Below, piece after piece: positions 11,756-21,090 of a stretch of 64,000 nt of DNA. The notes beneath the pieces are model-generated. The model saw nothing but the letters and a program-made list of their open reading frames with translations, did no database searches and had not been told where the DNA came from. A program made the position numbers and the translations under genes. Source of the stretch: Parvularcula maris (GTDB lineage Bacteria; Pseudomonadota; Alphaproteobacteria; Caulobacterales; Parvularculaceae); the NCBI RefSeq assembly GCF_024505085.1, contig NZ_JANIBC010000001.1, positions 620,001 to 684,000 of the forward strand, in the 5' to 3' direction. The stretch's first letter is position 1; the number at the start of each line of letters is the position of its first letter.

Positions 11756-12070
11756 ATGGCCGCGCGCATCAAGAAGGGCGACAAGGTCGTCGTCCTGGCG
11801 GGCAAGGACAAGGGCGCCGAGGGTGAAGTCCTCAAGGTGTTCCCGAAGGACTCCAAGGTCCTCGTCCAGGGCTGCCAGATGATTACCAAGCACACCAAGC
11901 CGACGCAGCAATCCGCTGGCGGCCTGCAGCGTACCGAGGCGCCGATCCATGTCTCGAACGTGGCGCTGAAGGACCCCAAGGACGGCAAGCCGACCCGCGT
12001 CGGCTTCGAGATCCGCGACGGCAAGAAGGTCCGCGTGGCCAAGCGCTCCGGGGAGGCTCTCGATGTCTGA
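11756..12070 (+). CDS. rplX: 50S ribosomal protein L24
   Basis: L24, 104 residues, a KOW-domain assembly initiator at the tunnel exit. [21 protein letters not shown] is the KOW motif at residues 4-24. Its end overlaps the rplE start by 8 bases. Confidence 0.95.
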   Translation: MAARIKKGDKVVVLAGKDKGAEGEVLKVFPKDSKVLVQGCQMITKHTKPTQQSAGGLQRTEAPIHVSNVALKDPKDGKPTRVGFEIRDGKKVRVAKRSGEALDV

Positions 12071-12623
12071 GACCAAAGACTACACCCCGCGCCTTAAGGA
12101 GAAATACGTCTCCGAGATCCGCGCCAAGCTGAAGGAAGAGCTGCAGCTCGCCAATGAGATGCAGATCCCCAAGCTGGAAAAGGTCGTCCTCAACATGGGC
12201 GTCGGCGATGCGGTTAACGACCGTAAGTCGATCGAGAACGCGGCCAACGAGATGCAGGCCATCGCCGGTCAGAAGCCGGTGGTTACCACCGCCAAGAAGT
12301 CCATCGCCGGCTTCAAGGTGCGTGAGGAGATGGCCCTCGGTGTGAAGGTGACGCTGCGTAAGGACCGCATGTACGAGTTCCTTGACCGCCTCATCACCAT
12401 CGCCATGCCTCGCATCCGGGACTTCCGCGGTCTGAACCCGAAGAGCTTCGATGGTCGCGGCAACTTCGCCATGGGCCTCAAGGAGCACATCGTGTTTCCC
12501 GAGATCGACTACGACAAGGTCGAGGGCCAGCGCGGTATGGACATCATCGTCTGCACCACGACCGATAATGACGAGCACGCCCGTGCGCTGCTCAAAGAGT
12601 TCAACTTCCCCTTCCGCAAGTAG
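12063..12623 (+). CDS. rplE: 50S ribosomal protein L5
   Basis: L5, 186 residues, which binds 5S rRNA and contacts S13 in bridge B1b. [16 protein letters not shown], the [12 protein letters not shown] segment and [20 protein letters not shown] are typical. It is coupled to rplX by overlap. The 59-bp gap to rpsN contains a weak hairpin (TTCCCGGC/GCCGGGAA) and a GGAGAT ribosome binding site. Confidence 0.96.
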   Translation: MSETKDYTPRLKEKYVSEIRAKLKEELQLANEMQIPKLEKVVLNMGVGDAVNDRKSIENAANEMQAIAGQKPVVTTAKKSIAGFKVREEMALGVKVTLRKDRMYEFLDRLITIAMPRIRDFRGLNPKSFDGRGNFAMGLKEHIVFPEIDYDKVEGQRGMDIIVCTTTDNDEHARALLKEFNFPFRK

Positions 12624-12682
12624 GAAGGCTCATCTTCGGTACTTCCCGGCGGGGCCGGGAAAAGGCCGGAAAAGGAGATCAG

Positions 12683-12988
12683 ATGGCTAAAAAGGCTATG
12701 GTCGAACGGGACCTCAAGCGTCGCCGTCTCGCCGAGAAGTACGATGCCAAGCGCGAGCGCCTCAAGGGCATCATGAAGAGCGAGGAAGCGTCGCCCGAGG
12801 ACAAGTTCAAGGCAGCCATGCAGCTCGCCGAGATTCCCCGGAACGCGTCCAAGACCCGTATCCGCAACCGCTGCCTCGTCACCGGGCGTCCGCGCGGCTA
12901 CTACCGTAAACTGAAGATGTCGCGGATTGCGCTGCGTGAGCTCGGCTCGCTCGGCAAGATCCCCGGCCTCGTCAAGTCGAGCTGGTAA
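12683..12988 (+). CDS. rpsN: 30S ribosomal protein S14 (zinc-independent form)
   Basis: S14, 101 residues, in the 30S head. This is the long C-minus form. The CxxC-x-CxxC zinc ribbon of short S14 is absent; a single Cys lies in [21 protein letters not shown]. That fits most Proteobacteria and means no zinc-regulated swap is needed for this copy. Confidence 0.95.
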   Translation: MAKKAMVERDLKRRRLAEKYDAKRERLKGIMKSEEASPEDKFKAAMQLAEIPRNASKTRIRNRCLVTGRPRGYYRKLKMSRIALRELGSLGKIPGLVKSSW

Positions 12989-13003
12989 GGGGGAACAGGT
13001 TCC

Positions 13004-13402
13004 ATGTCGATCAGTGATCCTCTCGGCGATATGCTGACCCGTATCCGCAACGCGCAGATGCGCGGCATGCGGAAGACGATCAGCCCCGCCTCGAAGCTGC
13101 GCCAGCGCGTCCTCGACGTGCTCCAGGCGGAAGGCTTCATCCGCGGCTACACCCGCGTCGAGCATGACAACAACAAGGCCGATCTCGAGATCGAGCTGAA
13201 ATATTTCGAAGGCGATCCGGTGATCAACAAAATCCGCCGTATCTCCAAGCCGGGCCGCCGAGTCTACTCGTCGGTCAGCGATATCGAGCCCGTCCGCAAC
13301 GGCCTCGGCATCTCCATCCTTTCGACGCCCAAAGGCGTGATGTCCGACGCGGTCGCGCGCGAACAGAACGTCGGCGGCGAAGTTCTCTGTCAGGTGTACT
13401 GA
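13004..13402 (+). CDS. rpsH: 30S ribosomal protein S8
   Basis: S8, 132 residues, a primary binder of the 16S central domain and translational repressor of spc in E. coli. [15 protein letters not shown] and the end [27 protein letters not shown] are typical. rplF begins 2 bp later. Confidence 0.96.
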   Translation: MSISDPLGDMLTRIRNAQMRGMRKTISPASKLRQRVLDVLQAEGFIRGYTRVEHDNNKADLEIELKYFEGDPVINKIRRISKPGRRVYSSVSDIEPVRNGLGISILSTPKGVMSDAVAREQNVGGEVLCQVY

Positions 13403-13404
13403 TC

Positions 13405-13938
13405 ATGTCGAGGATTGGTAAGAAGCCCGTTCCCGTCCCCTCCGGCGTCGACGTCAAGGTCAATGGCCAGACCGTCTCCGCCAAGGGTTCGAAGGGTCAG
13501 ATGGAGTTCGTGGTCAACGATCTCTGTCTGGTCGAGCAGACCGATGATGGCGTCACCGTCACCCCGGTCAACAAGTCCAAGGAAGCGCGTTCCATGTGGG
13601 GTATGAGCCGCACGCGGATCGCCAATGTTTTCGAAGGCGTGACCTCCGGCTTCACCAAGAAGCTGGAACTGGTCGGCGTCGGCTACCGTGCACAGATGAA
13701 GGGCAAGACCCTGGTTCTGGCGCTCGGCTACAGCCACGACGTCGAGTTCGAGCCGCCGCAAGGCATCGACATCAAGGTCGGCAAGCCGACCGAGATCGAG
13801 ATCTCCGGGATGGATAAGCAGGCGGTCGGCGAGACCGCTGCGAAAATTCGCGGCTTCCGTCCCCCCGAGCCCTACAAGGGCAAGGGCGTCAAATACGAAG
13901 GTGAGTACATCTTCCGCAAAGAAGGGAAGAAGAAGTAA
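13405..13938 (+). CDS. rplF: 50S ribosomal protein L6
   Basis: L6, 177 residues, near the sarcin-ricin loop and the factor-binding site. [16 protein letters not shown] at the start and the second-repeat motif [18 protein letters not shown] near the end are signatures. It is tightly packed between rpsH and rplR (2 and 3 bp). Confidence 0.97.
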   Translation: MSRIGKKPVPVPSGVDVKVNGQTVSAKGSKGQMEFVVNDLCLVEQTDDGVTVTPVNKSKEARSMWGMSRTRIANVFEGVTSGFTKKLELVGVGYRAQMKGKTLVLALGYSHDVEFEPPQGIDIKVGKPTEIEISGMDKQAVGETAAKIRGFRPPEPYKGKGVKYEGEYIFRKEGKKK

Positions 13939-13941
13939 GCC

Positions 13942-14304
13942 ATGCCTCTTACCCGAATTGCAAAGCTCAAGAAGCGCGCAGGCCGTACCCGGACTGCAGT
14001 CGCCAAACGTGCGGGCGGACGTCCTCGTCTGTCCGTCTACCGCTCCGGCAAGAACATCGCGGCCCAGATCATCGACGATCTGGCCGGGAAGACCCTCGCT
14101 TCGGCCTCCTCGCTGGAGAAGGACTTCCGCGAAGGCTCCAAGGGTTCGACCGCCGAGGCTGCCGCCAAGGTCGGTGCCCTGGTCGCCGAGCGCGCCAAGG
14201 CTGCCGGTGTCGAGAATGTCGTCTTCGACCGCGGCGGCTACCTGTTCCATGGCCGGGTGAAAGCCCTGGCCGATGCCGCCCGCGAGGGCGGTCTGAAATT
14301 CTGA
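13942..14304 (+). CDS. rplR: 50S ribosomal protein L18
   Basis: L18, 120 residues, binds 5S rRNA and loads it on the large subunit. [20 protein letters not shown] and the end [27 protein letters not shown] are typical. rpsE follows after 10 bp. Confidence 0.96.
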   Translation: MPLTRIAKLKKRAGRTRTAVAKRAGGRPRLSVYRSGKNIAAQIIDDLAGKTLASASSLEKDFREGSKGSTAEAAAKVGALVAERAKAAGVENVVFDRGGYLFHGRVKALADAAREGGLKF

Positions 14305-14314
14305 GGACTGAACG

Positions 14315-14905
14315 ATGGCAAGAGAACCCAGACAAGGTGGTGACCGCCGTCGTCGCGGCGGCAATCGCGAGGAAGAGCGGGACGAGTTCCAGGACCGCCT
14401 CGTTGCGATCAACCGCGTCGCCAAGACCGTGAAGGGCGGCAAGAACTTCGGTTTCGCCGCTCTCGTGGTGGTCGGTGACCAAAAGGGCCGCGTCGGCTAC
14501 GGCAAGGGCAAGGCACGCGAAGTGCCCGAGGCGATCCGCAAGGCTTCCCAGGAAGCCAAGCGCAACATGATCAAGGTCCCGATGCGCGATGGCCGCACTC
14601 TGCACCACGACGCCCAAGGCCGTCACGGTGCCGGCAAGGTCGTCATCCGCACGGCGCCTCCGGGTACCGGCGTCATCGCCGGCGGTCCGATGCGCGCCGT
14701 CTTCGAGATGCTCGGTGTCCAAGACGTGGTCGCCAAGTCGATCGGCACCTCGAACCCCTACAACATGGTCCGCGCCACGGTGGATGCTCTGAAAGAGCAG
14801 GCCAACCCCCGCTCCATCGCGGCGAAGCGCGGCCTCAAAGTGTCCGAGCTCATCTCGCGCCGCGCTGCGGTGCAGGCTGACGCGACGGCAGTGGATGCAG
14901 GCTGA
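14315..14905 (+). CDS. rpsE: 30S ribosomal protein S5
   Basis: S5, 196 residues, at the mRNA entry channel and important for decoding fidelity. The double-stranded RNA-binding part begins at [20 protein letters not shown]. The [15 protein letters not shown] and [16 protein letters not shown] segments are conserved. It has an N-terminal arginine-rich tail and about 15 extra residues after the family core. The stop overlaps rpmD by one base (TGATG). Confidence 0.96.
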   Translation: MAREPRQGGDRRRRGGNREEERDEFQDRLVAINRVAKTVKGGKNFGFAALVVVGDQKGRVGYGKGKAREVPEAIRKASQEAKRNMIKVPMRDGRTLHHDAQGRHGAGKVVIRTAPPGTGVIAGGPMRAVFEMLGVQDVVAKSIGTSNPYNMVRATVDALKEQANPRSIAAKRGLKVSELISRRAAVQADATAVDAG

Positions 14906-15180
14906 TGGCTGACTACGAGAAGAAAACCACGGGCCGCGGCCGCGTGGTCGAGAAGAACCAAGGCGCCGAGAAGGCGAAGTCCGAAGGCCGCGGTACCATC
15001 ACCGTGCGTCAGACCGGCTCGCCCATACGTCGCGAGGCCTCCCAAGGCGCAACCCTCAAGGGTCTCGGCCTCGGCAAGATCGGCCGCGAGCGCGAGCTCG
15101 AGGACACGCCTGCTATCCGCGGCATGGTCCGCAAGGTTCGCCACATGGTGGAGATCGTCGGCGAAGAGGCGGCGAAGTAG
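14905..15180 (+). CDS. rpmD: 50S ribosomal protein L30 with N-terminal extension
   Basis: The L30 core starts near residue 30 ([18 protein letters not shown]) and continues with [19 protein letters not shown] and [12 protein letters not shown]. The preceding 29 residues are charged and low-complexity, giving 91 residues against about 60 usual. The ATG overlaps the rpsE stop (TGATG), and no other ATG precedes the core, so the extension is probably real. A 204-bp repeat-filled gap then separates it from rplO. Confidence 0.92.
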   Translation: MADYEKKTTGRGRVVEKNQGAEKAKSEGRGTITVRQTGSPIRREASQGATLKGLGLGKIGRERELEDTPAIRGMVRKVRHMVEIVGEEAAK

Positions 15181-15186
15181 AGCCAA

Positions 15187-15294
15187 CTACCTCTCCCTCG
15201 GGAGAGGTCCAAATCTTCGATTTGGGGAGAGGGGCTTTCCATTTCTCCCCTCTCTCGATATCGAAGATATCGGTCTCTCCCCAGGGAGAGACTT
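15187..15294 (+). repeat. REP-like inverted pair between rpmD and rplO
   Basis: The first unit has a CTCTCCC-TC-GGGAGAGG hairpin, then a CCAAATC-TTC-GATTTGG hairpin, then GGGGAGAGGGG. It is followed by a second unit in opposite orientation whose middle stem is CGATATC-GAA-GATATCG. Bases 15187-15234 are identical to 20388-20435. The arrangement resembles a BIME (paired REP elements). It occupies most of the only wide gap inside the spc cluster. Confidence 0.85.
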
Positions 15295-15384
15295 TGCTGT
15301 TTCTGAGCCTAGTGCTCAGGCAAGACCAACAACAGGCGAGGGATGAACACCCACAGGGTGCCCGCACAGTCGAAAGGAAATATC

Positions 15385-15900
15385 ATGAGCATCCGTCTCA
15401 CCGACCTTCGTGACAACCCCGGTGCCCGCAAGGAGCGTAAGCGCGTTGGCCGCGGTATCGGCTCCGGCATCGGCAAGACCGGTGGCCGCGGTGTCAAAGG
15501 TCAGAAATCCCGCTCGGGCGTCGCCATCAACGGCTTCGAAGGCGGCCAGATGCCGCTCCACATGCGTCTGCCGAAGCGCGGCTTCAACAACCCAAGCGCC
15601 AAGACCTTTGTCGAGATCAGCCTGGCGACGCTGCAGGCTGCCGCCGATGCCGGGCACTCTTCGATCACCGAGGACGGCCTCGTCGAAGCCGGTCTCGTCC
15701 GCAATAAGAAGGATGGCCTGCGCCTCCTCGGCTCCGGCGAAGTCTCCTCCAAGCTCGACGTCACCGTGACTTACGCCACCGCCTCGGCCCGCGAAGCCAT
15801 CGAGAAGGCAGGCGGCTCGGTCACCATGACCCGCCCCGAGAAGACCAAGCGCCTTCGCGGCAAGGAACGCGAAGAAGCGAAGAAGGCCAAGAAGAAGTAG
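15385..15900 (+). CDS. rplO: 50S ribosomal protein L15
   Basis: L15, 171 residues, a late-assembly 50S protein. The ATG at 15385 is chosen because the family starts with MxxxxLxDNPGA and an AAGGA ribosome binding site lies at 15374-15378. An upstream in-frame ATG at 15343 would add 14 unlikely residues. [20 protein letters not shown] and [17 protein letters not shown] are signatures, and a Lys-rich tail ends the protein. A non-ribosomal gene, not secY, follows. Confidence 0.95.
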   Translation: MSIRLTDLRDNPGARKERKRVGRGIGSGIGKTGGRGVKGQKSRSGVAINGFEGGQMPLHMRLPKRGFNNPSAKTFVEISLATLQAAADAGHSSITEDGLVEAGLVRNKKDGLRLLGSGEVSSKLDVTVTYATASAREAIEKAGGSVTMTRPEKTKRLRGKEREEAKKAKKK

Positions 15901-15931
15901 GTAGGTGCTCTCCCTAGCCCCCAGGTATGAG

Positions 15932-16417
15932 ATGCGCTTGGTGACCTCTCTATCGACCGAGGATTGCGAACGTCAGCTCAATCTGTGGGTGATGGATCAC
16001 TACAGCCATCTTCTGTCGAGGATCGGGTCCGACCGCTTCAAACTCGTGCCGCCCCTCTACCGCAGAGGGCGCAACGCTGTTCGAAACGTTCTCAAGGGCC
16101 GATTGGTCAAGGAAGGTCCGGACACGAAAATTATTGCGGTGTCGGTGCTGCCGGTTCAGGTCGTTGCCATACGTATCTTCTTTCTAGTCGGCGGCTTTTC
16201 CTACGCCCTCCTTTTCGGATGGCAGTCCGGCTGGGTGAATGGCGATGTTGCGGTGGACGGTACTGATATAGCCATATCCCTTGCCTTTGCCGCTTTTGGC
16301 TTGATCGGAAGCCAGTCGTTAGGCGGGCGTTTCAAGAAGAAGGCGCGCTGGGCAGAAGAAGAGATGGCGAGACGCCTGATAGCCAAGGGCGCGAACGGAG
16401 TTCAATTAGCGATATGA
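15932..16417 (+). CDS. Predicted small membrane protein coupled to secY
   Basis: Unrecognised protein of about 161 residues. A basic N-terminal part (NLWVMDHYSHLLSRI..., PPLYRRGRNAVRNVLKGRL) is followed by two predicted membrane segments, VQVVAIRIFFLVGGFSYALLF and DIAISLAFAAFGLIGSQSL, then a basic tail. ATG 15932 is preferred; a GTG at 15905 in the same frame is possible. The stop overlaps the secY ATG (ATGA), so it is probably co-translated with the translocon gene. Codon use looks more AT-rich than its ribosomal neighbours, suggesting a later insertion. Function is unknown. Confidence 0.7.
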   Translation: MRLVTSLSTEDCERQLNLWVMDHYSHLLSRIGSDRFKLVPPLYRRGRNAVRNVLKGRLVKEGPDTKIIAVSVLPVQVVAIRIFFLVGGFSYALLFGWQSGWVNGDVAVDGTDIAISLAFAAFGLIGSQSLGGRFKKKARWAEEEMARRLIAKGANGVQLAI

Positions 16418-17763
16418 CCTCAGCCGCAGAACAAATGGCTTCGAACTTCTCCTTTGGCAATTTTGCCAAGGCGGACGAGCTTCGTAAGCGTATCCTCTTC
16501 ACCCTCGGTGCCCTGATCGTCTACCGGCTCGGCACGTTCATCCCGATCCCCGGCGTCGATCCGGTGGCGTTTGCCGAGCTGTTCCAGACCCAGACCGGCG
16601 GCCTTCTCGGGACGTTCAACCTTTTCTCGGGCGGGGCGACGGAGCGGATGGCGATCCTCGCTCTCAACATCATGCCCTATATCTCGGCGTCGATCATCAT
16701 GCAGATGATGTCCTCGCTGATCCCCTCCTTGGAGGCGATCAAGAAGGAGGGCGAGAGCGGCCGCCGTCAGATCAACCAGTATACGCGCTACCTCACAGTC
16801 TTCCTGGCGGTGGTACAAGGCTATTTCATCGCGGCGACGGTGGCGGGGCAGACGGCGCCGGGCGGTCTGCCGATCGTGCCCAATGCCGGTCCGTTCTTCA
16901 TTCCCTCCACCGTCATCACTCTGGTCGGCGGCGTCATGTTCCTGGTGTGGCTCGGTGAGCAGATCACCGCGCGCGGTATCGGCAACGGCATCTCGCTGAT
17001 CATCTTCGCCGGCATTATTGCCGAGCTGCCTAGGGCGGCCGCCGGCCTTCTGACCTCTGGCTCGACCGGCGCCTTGCCGGTCTTCGTGGTGCTCTTAGTC
17101 ATCGGCCTCGCCATCGCGCTGATCGCTTTCGTGGTCTTCATGGAGCGCTCGCAGCGTAGGCTCCTGGTCCAGTACCCTCGCCGTCAGCAGGGCAACAAGA
17201 TGACTCAGGGCGAGAAGAGCCACCTGCCGCTCAAGCTCAACACCGCAGGCGTCATTCCGCCGATCTTTGCGAGCTCGCTCCTCTTCCTGCCCGCCACCGC
17301 CCAAGGTGCCATCGGTACGGATGCGCCGCTCTGGCTCCAGGACCTCGTAGGCTCGATCACGCCCGGCAGCTGGCTCTACATCGCCATCTACGGGGCGGGG
17401 ATCATCTTCTTCTGCTTCCTCTACACCTCCATCGTCTTCAATCCTGAGGACACGGCGGACACCCTCAAGCAGTATGGAGGCTATATTCAGGGCTACCGCC
17501 CCGGTGCGCGCACGGCGGAGTATATCGACTACGTGCTGACCAGGATCACCTGCATCGGCGCGGCCTATCTGACCTTCGTCTGCCTGATGCCGGAGTTCTT
17601 GCGGATGCAGTACGATGCCATCCCAGTCTATCTAGGGGGGACATCGCTTCTCATCGTGGTGACGGTGACCCTCGATACGGTGCAGCAGATTCAGGGCCAC
17701 CTCTTGGCACAGCAGTACGAGTCGCTCATCAAGAAGTCGAAGCTGAGGGGAGCGCGCCGATGA
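16414..17763 (+). CDS. secY: Sec translocase subunit SecY
   Basis: SecY, 449 residues, the central channel of the SecYEG preprotein translocon in the inner membrane, with ten predicted membrane segments. ELRKRILFTLGALIVYRLGTFIPIPGVDP at the N-terminus, NIMPYISASIIMQM (plug region and TM2) and GNGISLIIFAGII are signatures. PRRQQGNKMTQGEKSHLPLKLNTAGVIPPIF is the cytoplasmic loop 4 region. Its ATG lies in the stop of the upstream small membrane protein and its stop overlaps adk (ATGA). Confidence 0.97.
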   Translation: MTSAAEQMASNFSFGNFAKADELRKRILFTLGALIVYRLGTFIPIPGVDPVAFAELFQTQTGGLLGTFNLFSGGATERMAILALNIMPYISASIIMQMMSSLIPSLEAIKKEGESGRRQINQYTRYLTVFLAVVQGYFIAATVAGQTAPGGLPIVPNAGPFFIPSTVITLVGGVMFLVWLGEQITARGIGNGISLIIFAGIIAELPRAAAGLLTSGSTGALPVFVVLLVIGLAIALIAFVVFMERSQRRLLVQYPRRQQGNKMTQGEKSHLPLKLNTAGVIPPIFASSLLFLPATAQGAIGTDAPLWLQDLVGSITPGSWLYIAIYGAGIIFFCFLYTSIVFNPEDTADTLKQYGGYIQGYRPGARTAEYIDYVLTRITCIGAAYLTFVCLMPEFLRMQYDAIPVYLGGTSLLIVVTVTLDTVQQIQGHLLAQQYESLIKKSKLRGARR

Positions 17764-18341
17764 TCGTCATCTTTTTGGGACCGCCTGGAGCCGGGAAGGG
17801 CACCCAGGCCAAGATGGTGGCGGCGAAGCAGCACATCCCCCAGCTCTCCACCGGCGACATGCTCCGCGCCGCCATCGCAGCGGGAACCGAGCTCGGTCAG
17901 AAGTGCAAAGCGGTGATGGATGCGGGCGATCTGGTCTCGGACGAGATCGTCACCGGTATTATCGGCGAGCGCATCGCCATGGAGGACTGTCGCAACGGCT
18001 TCCTCCTCGACGGCTTCCCCCGCACGGTGCGCCAGGCCGAGCTTCTCGACGAACTCCTCGAAAAAGCGGGCCGCCAGGTGGACGTGGTGCTCGAGCTGAC
18101 GGTGAACGACGAGGAGCTGATCAACCGGCTCAACTCCCGCATCCAGCAGACCAAGGATTCAGGCGGTGAGGTCCGCACCGACGACAATGAGGAGACCTTC
18201 CGCAAGCGCCTCGCCGTCTATAACGAGCAGACCGCGCCGCTGGTGCCCTACTATGAGAAGCAGGGGCTTCTGAAGAAGGTCGACGGGATGCAGCCGATCG
18301 AGGATGTCACCAAGTCCATCGAGAGGGCGCTCGCTACCTGA
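17760..18341 (+). CDS. adk: Adenylate kinase (short form)
   Basis: Adenylate kinase, 193 residues, catalysing ATP + AMP = 2 ADP. The P-loop is GPPGAGKGTQAK (7-18). The NMP-binding STGDMLRAAI and GFLLDGFPRTVRQAE motifs are intact. The LID region is short with no four-cysteine zinc site, which makes this the short type common in Alphaproteobacteria. It is coupled to secY by an ATGA overlap, the usual alphaproteobacterial order. Confidence 0.96.
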   Translation: MIVIFLGPPGAGKGTQAKMVAAKQHIPQLSTGDMLRAAIAAGTELGQKCKAVMDAGDLVSDEIVTGIIGERIAMEDCRNGFLLDGFPRTVRQAELLDELLEKAGRQVDVVLELTVNDEELINRLNSRIQQTKDSGGEVRTDDNEETFRKRLAVYNEQTAPLVPYYEKQGLLKKVDGMQPIEDVTKSIERALAT

Positions 18342-18359
18342 ACTAACTCGGGTCTGTGC

Positions 18360-18387
18360 TTGACAAAGGCAGGACAGGCTTTAGACC
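18360..18387 (+). promoter_or_regulatory. Candidate sigma-70 promoter of the alpha operon
   Basis: A perfect TTGACA (18360-18365) lies 16 bp before TAGACC (18382-18387) in the 147-bp adk-rpsM gap. The position, about 100 bp before rpsM, suits a promoter for rpsM-rpsK-rpoA-rplQ independent of the spc transcript. The -10 match is weak, so this is a candidate only. Confidence 0.5.
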
Positions 18388-18488
18388 CGCATTTTCCGCA
18401 CGCATGGACGTGAACGGCGCCTTTGGCGTATCCCCCGTCCGAAGCTGACATCCGCGCCTCTTCGGCGCACCCGCAAGAGAGGAACCCG

Positions 18489-18856
<368 letters not shown>

Positions 18857-18857
<1 letters not shown>

Positions 18858-19252
18858 TGGCACGTCAGCCCCAACGCGCAGCTCCCCGCCGCCGCGAGCG
18901 CAAGAATATCCACTCCGGCGTCGTTCACGTGAACGCCTCCTTCAACAACACCCACGTCACCATCGCGGACGCCCAGGGCAACACGATCTCCTGGTCCACT
19001 GCCGGTCACATGGGCTTCAAGGGCTCGCGCAAATCGACCCCCTTCGCGGCTCAGATGGCTGCCGAGGATGCCGCGAAGAAGGCGATGGAGCACGGTCTTC
19101 GCTCGGTCGACGTCTTGGTTCGCGGTCCCGGCTCGGGTCGTGAGAGCGCGCTGCGGGCACTTCAGGCCGCTGGCCTGACGGTCACCACCATCAAGGACGT
19201 GACCCCCATCCCGCACAACGGCGTCCGCCCCCGCAAACGCCGCCGGGTCTAA
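18857..19252 (+). CDS. rpsK: 30S ribosomal protein S11
   Basis: S11, 131 residues, on the 30S platform near the E site. [32 protein letters not shown] and the end [13 protein letters not shown] are signatures. It is coupled to rpsM. rpsD (S4) does not follow, which is normal for this class; rpoA does. Confidence 0.97.
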
Positions 19253-19298
19253 TTTCCGATGGGCCGGGGCGCGCCCTGAGCGCCCCATAGGAGAACCT

Positions 19299-20315
19299 AT
19301 GCTAGAAAAGAACTGGCAGGAGCTGATCAAGCCGCAGAAGCTCGAAGTGCAGCCGGGTTTTGACCCTGAGCGCAAGGCGACCATCGTGGCCCAGCCGCTC
19401 GAGCGCGGCTTCGGTCTGACCCTCGGCAATTCGCTCCGCCGTATCCTGATGTCCTCGCTGCAGGGCGCTGCCGTCACCGCGGTGCAGATCGACGGTGTGG
19501 TGCACGAGTTCAGCTCGATCCCCGGTGTTCGCGAGGACGTCACTGTCATCGTGCTGAACATCAAGCAGCTCGCCCTGCGTAGCCACGCCGACGGTCCGAA
19601 GCGTTTGACCCTGCACAAGCAAGGTCCCGGCGTCGTCACGGCGGGTGACATCCAAGAGACCGCGGATATTGAGATCCTCGACAAGGACCATGTCATCTGC
19701 ACCCTCGACGAGGGCGCCGATCTGCGCATGGAGCTGACGATCAACACCGGCAAGGGCTACGTGCCTGCCGATCGTAACCGTCCTGAGGACGCGCCCATCG
19801 GCTTGATCCCGGTGGACAGCCTCTACAGCCCCGTGCGCCGTGTCTCCTACCGGGTCGAGAACACCCGTGAGGGTCAGGTCCTCGATTACGACCGCCTGAT
19901 CCTCGACATCGAGACCAACGGCGCGGTGACGCCTGAGGACGCTGCGGCCTATGCGGCGCGTATCCTCCAGGATCAGCTCCAGATCTTCGTCAATTTCGAC
20001 GAGCCCAAGGCCGAGACCGGCGGCGAGAAGGAGGAGGAACTCCTCTTCAACGCAGCGCTCCTCAAGAAAGTCGACGAGCTCGAGCTTTCCGTGCGCTCGG
20101 CCAACTGCCTGAAGAACGACAACATCGTCTATATCGGCGACCTCATCCAGAAGACCGAAGGCGAGATGCTTCGCACCCCGAACTTCGGCCGTAAGTCGCT
20201 GAATGAGATCAAGGAGGTCCTGGCCTCCCTCGGCCTCCATCTCGGCATGGACGTGCCGGACTGGCCGCCGGACAATATCGAGGAGCTGGCCCGCAAGTTC
20301 GAGGACCAGAGCTAA
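19299..20315 (+). CDS. rpoA: RNA polymerase subunit alpha
   Basis: RNA polymerase alpha, 338 residues. The N-terminal assembly domain has [20 protein letters not shown] (about 33-52) and spans roughly residues 1-235. A linker leads to the C-terminal DNA/activator-binding domain with [16 protein letters not shown] and [13 protein letters not shown]-like helices ([18 protein letters not shown]). The ribosome binding site AGGAG lies 8 bp before the ATG. The gap after it to rplQ is filled by repeats. Confidence 0.98.
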   Translation: MLEKNWQELIKPQKLEVQPGFDPERKATIVAQPLERGFGLTLGNSLRRILMSSLQGAAVTAVQIDGVVHEFSSIPGVREDVTVIVLNIKQLALRSHADGPKRLTLHKQGPGVVTAGDIQETADIEILDKDHVICTLDEGADLRMELTINTGKGYVPADRNRPEDAPIGLIPVDSLYSPVRRVSYRVENTREGQVLDYDRLILDIETNGAVTPEDAAAYAARILQDQLQIFVNFDEPKAETGGEKEEELLFNAALLKKVDELELSVRSANCLKNDNIVYIGDLIQKTEGEMLRTPNFGRKSLNEIKEVLASLGLHLGMDVPDWPPDNIEELARKFEDQS

Positions 20316-20318
20316 ACC

Positions 20319-20435
20319 CCTCTCCCGGCAGACAAGCTGCCGACCTCTCCCAAGGGAGAGGTGAGGGCTAGGAGTTGAGGTCTGTTCCTACCTCTCCCTC
20401 GGGAGAGGTCCAAATCTTCGATTTGGGGAGAGGGG
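20319..20435 (+). repeat. REP-like repeats between rpoA and rplQ
   Basis: Two units of the same family as 15187-15294. The first, in inverted orientation, has the outer hairpin CCTCTCCC-AA-GGGAGAGG (20344-20361) and a middle CGGCAG...CTGCCG stem. The second (20388-20435) is a 48-bp exact copy of 15187-15234. The middle stem differs in sequence but keeps its pairing. Confidence 0.85.
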
Positions 20436-20528
20436 ACAGTCTTTCCATTTGTTGCTGAATGTGCCATTCGCGCGCCTTCAGACAATACCCAAACCATCCG
20501 GCGGTGCCGGAGTAGTGGAGAGTAACCC

Positions 20529-20948
20529 ATGCGCCACGGCATTGCGCACCGCAAACTGAACCGGACCGCCAGCCACCGCAAGGCGATGTTCGCCAACATG
20601 GCGGCCTCGCTCATCAAGCACGAGCAGATCGTCACGACGCTGCCCAAAGCCAAAGAGCTGAAGCCGATCGCCGACAAGCTGATCACGCTGGCGAAGAAGG
20701 GCGACCTTCACGCTCGTCGCCAGGCGATCTCGAAGATCCGCGACGTAGAGATGGTCGGCAAGCTCTTCGACACGCTCGGCCCTCGCTACCAGGAGCGCAA
20801 CGGCGGCTACACCCGCGTGATGAAGGCGGGCTTCCGCTTCGGTGACAACGCGCCCCGCGCCGTCATCGAGTTCGTTGACCGCGACGAGACTGCCAAGGGT
20901 CAGGACAGCGGCCCGACCATGAAGCTGGTCGAGGACGACGAGGCGTAA
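20529..20948 (+). CDS. rplQ: 50S ribosomal protein L17
   Basis: L17, 139 residues, near the tunnel exit. [29 protein letters not shown] is the conserved start and [23 protein letters not shown] the second motif. About 20 acidic residues end the protein. It is last in the ribosomal region and followed by a terminator. Confidence 0.96.
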   Translation: MRHGIAHRKLNRTASHRKAMFANMAASLIKHEQIVTTLPKAKELKPIADKLITLAKKGDLHARRQAISKIRDVEMVGKLFDTLGPRYQERNGGYTRVMKAGFRFGDNAPRAVIEFVDRDETAKGQDSGPTMKLVEDDEA

Positions 20949-20972
20949 GCTTCACACCGAACTGATTTTGAG

Positions 20973-21005
20973 AGCGCCGTCCGGTTCTCCGTGCGGCGTT
21001 TTTTC
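20973..21005 (+). terminator. Rho-independent terminator after rplQ
   Basis: AGCGCCG pairs with CGGCGTT (one G-U) around a 14-nt loop, followed by six T (20999-21004). It lies about 25 bp after the rplQ stop and ends the ribosomal super-operon. Confidence 0.8.
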
Positions 21006-21090
21006 TTGTCCGAATAAGGCGGGGCGGGCGCGCTGGTGAAGGCTGCTCACGGCGCTAGACGCCGGGGGCGGCAGCGCCTCAAATGCCTTT

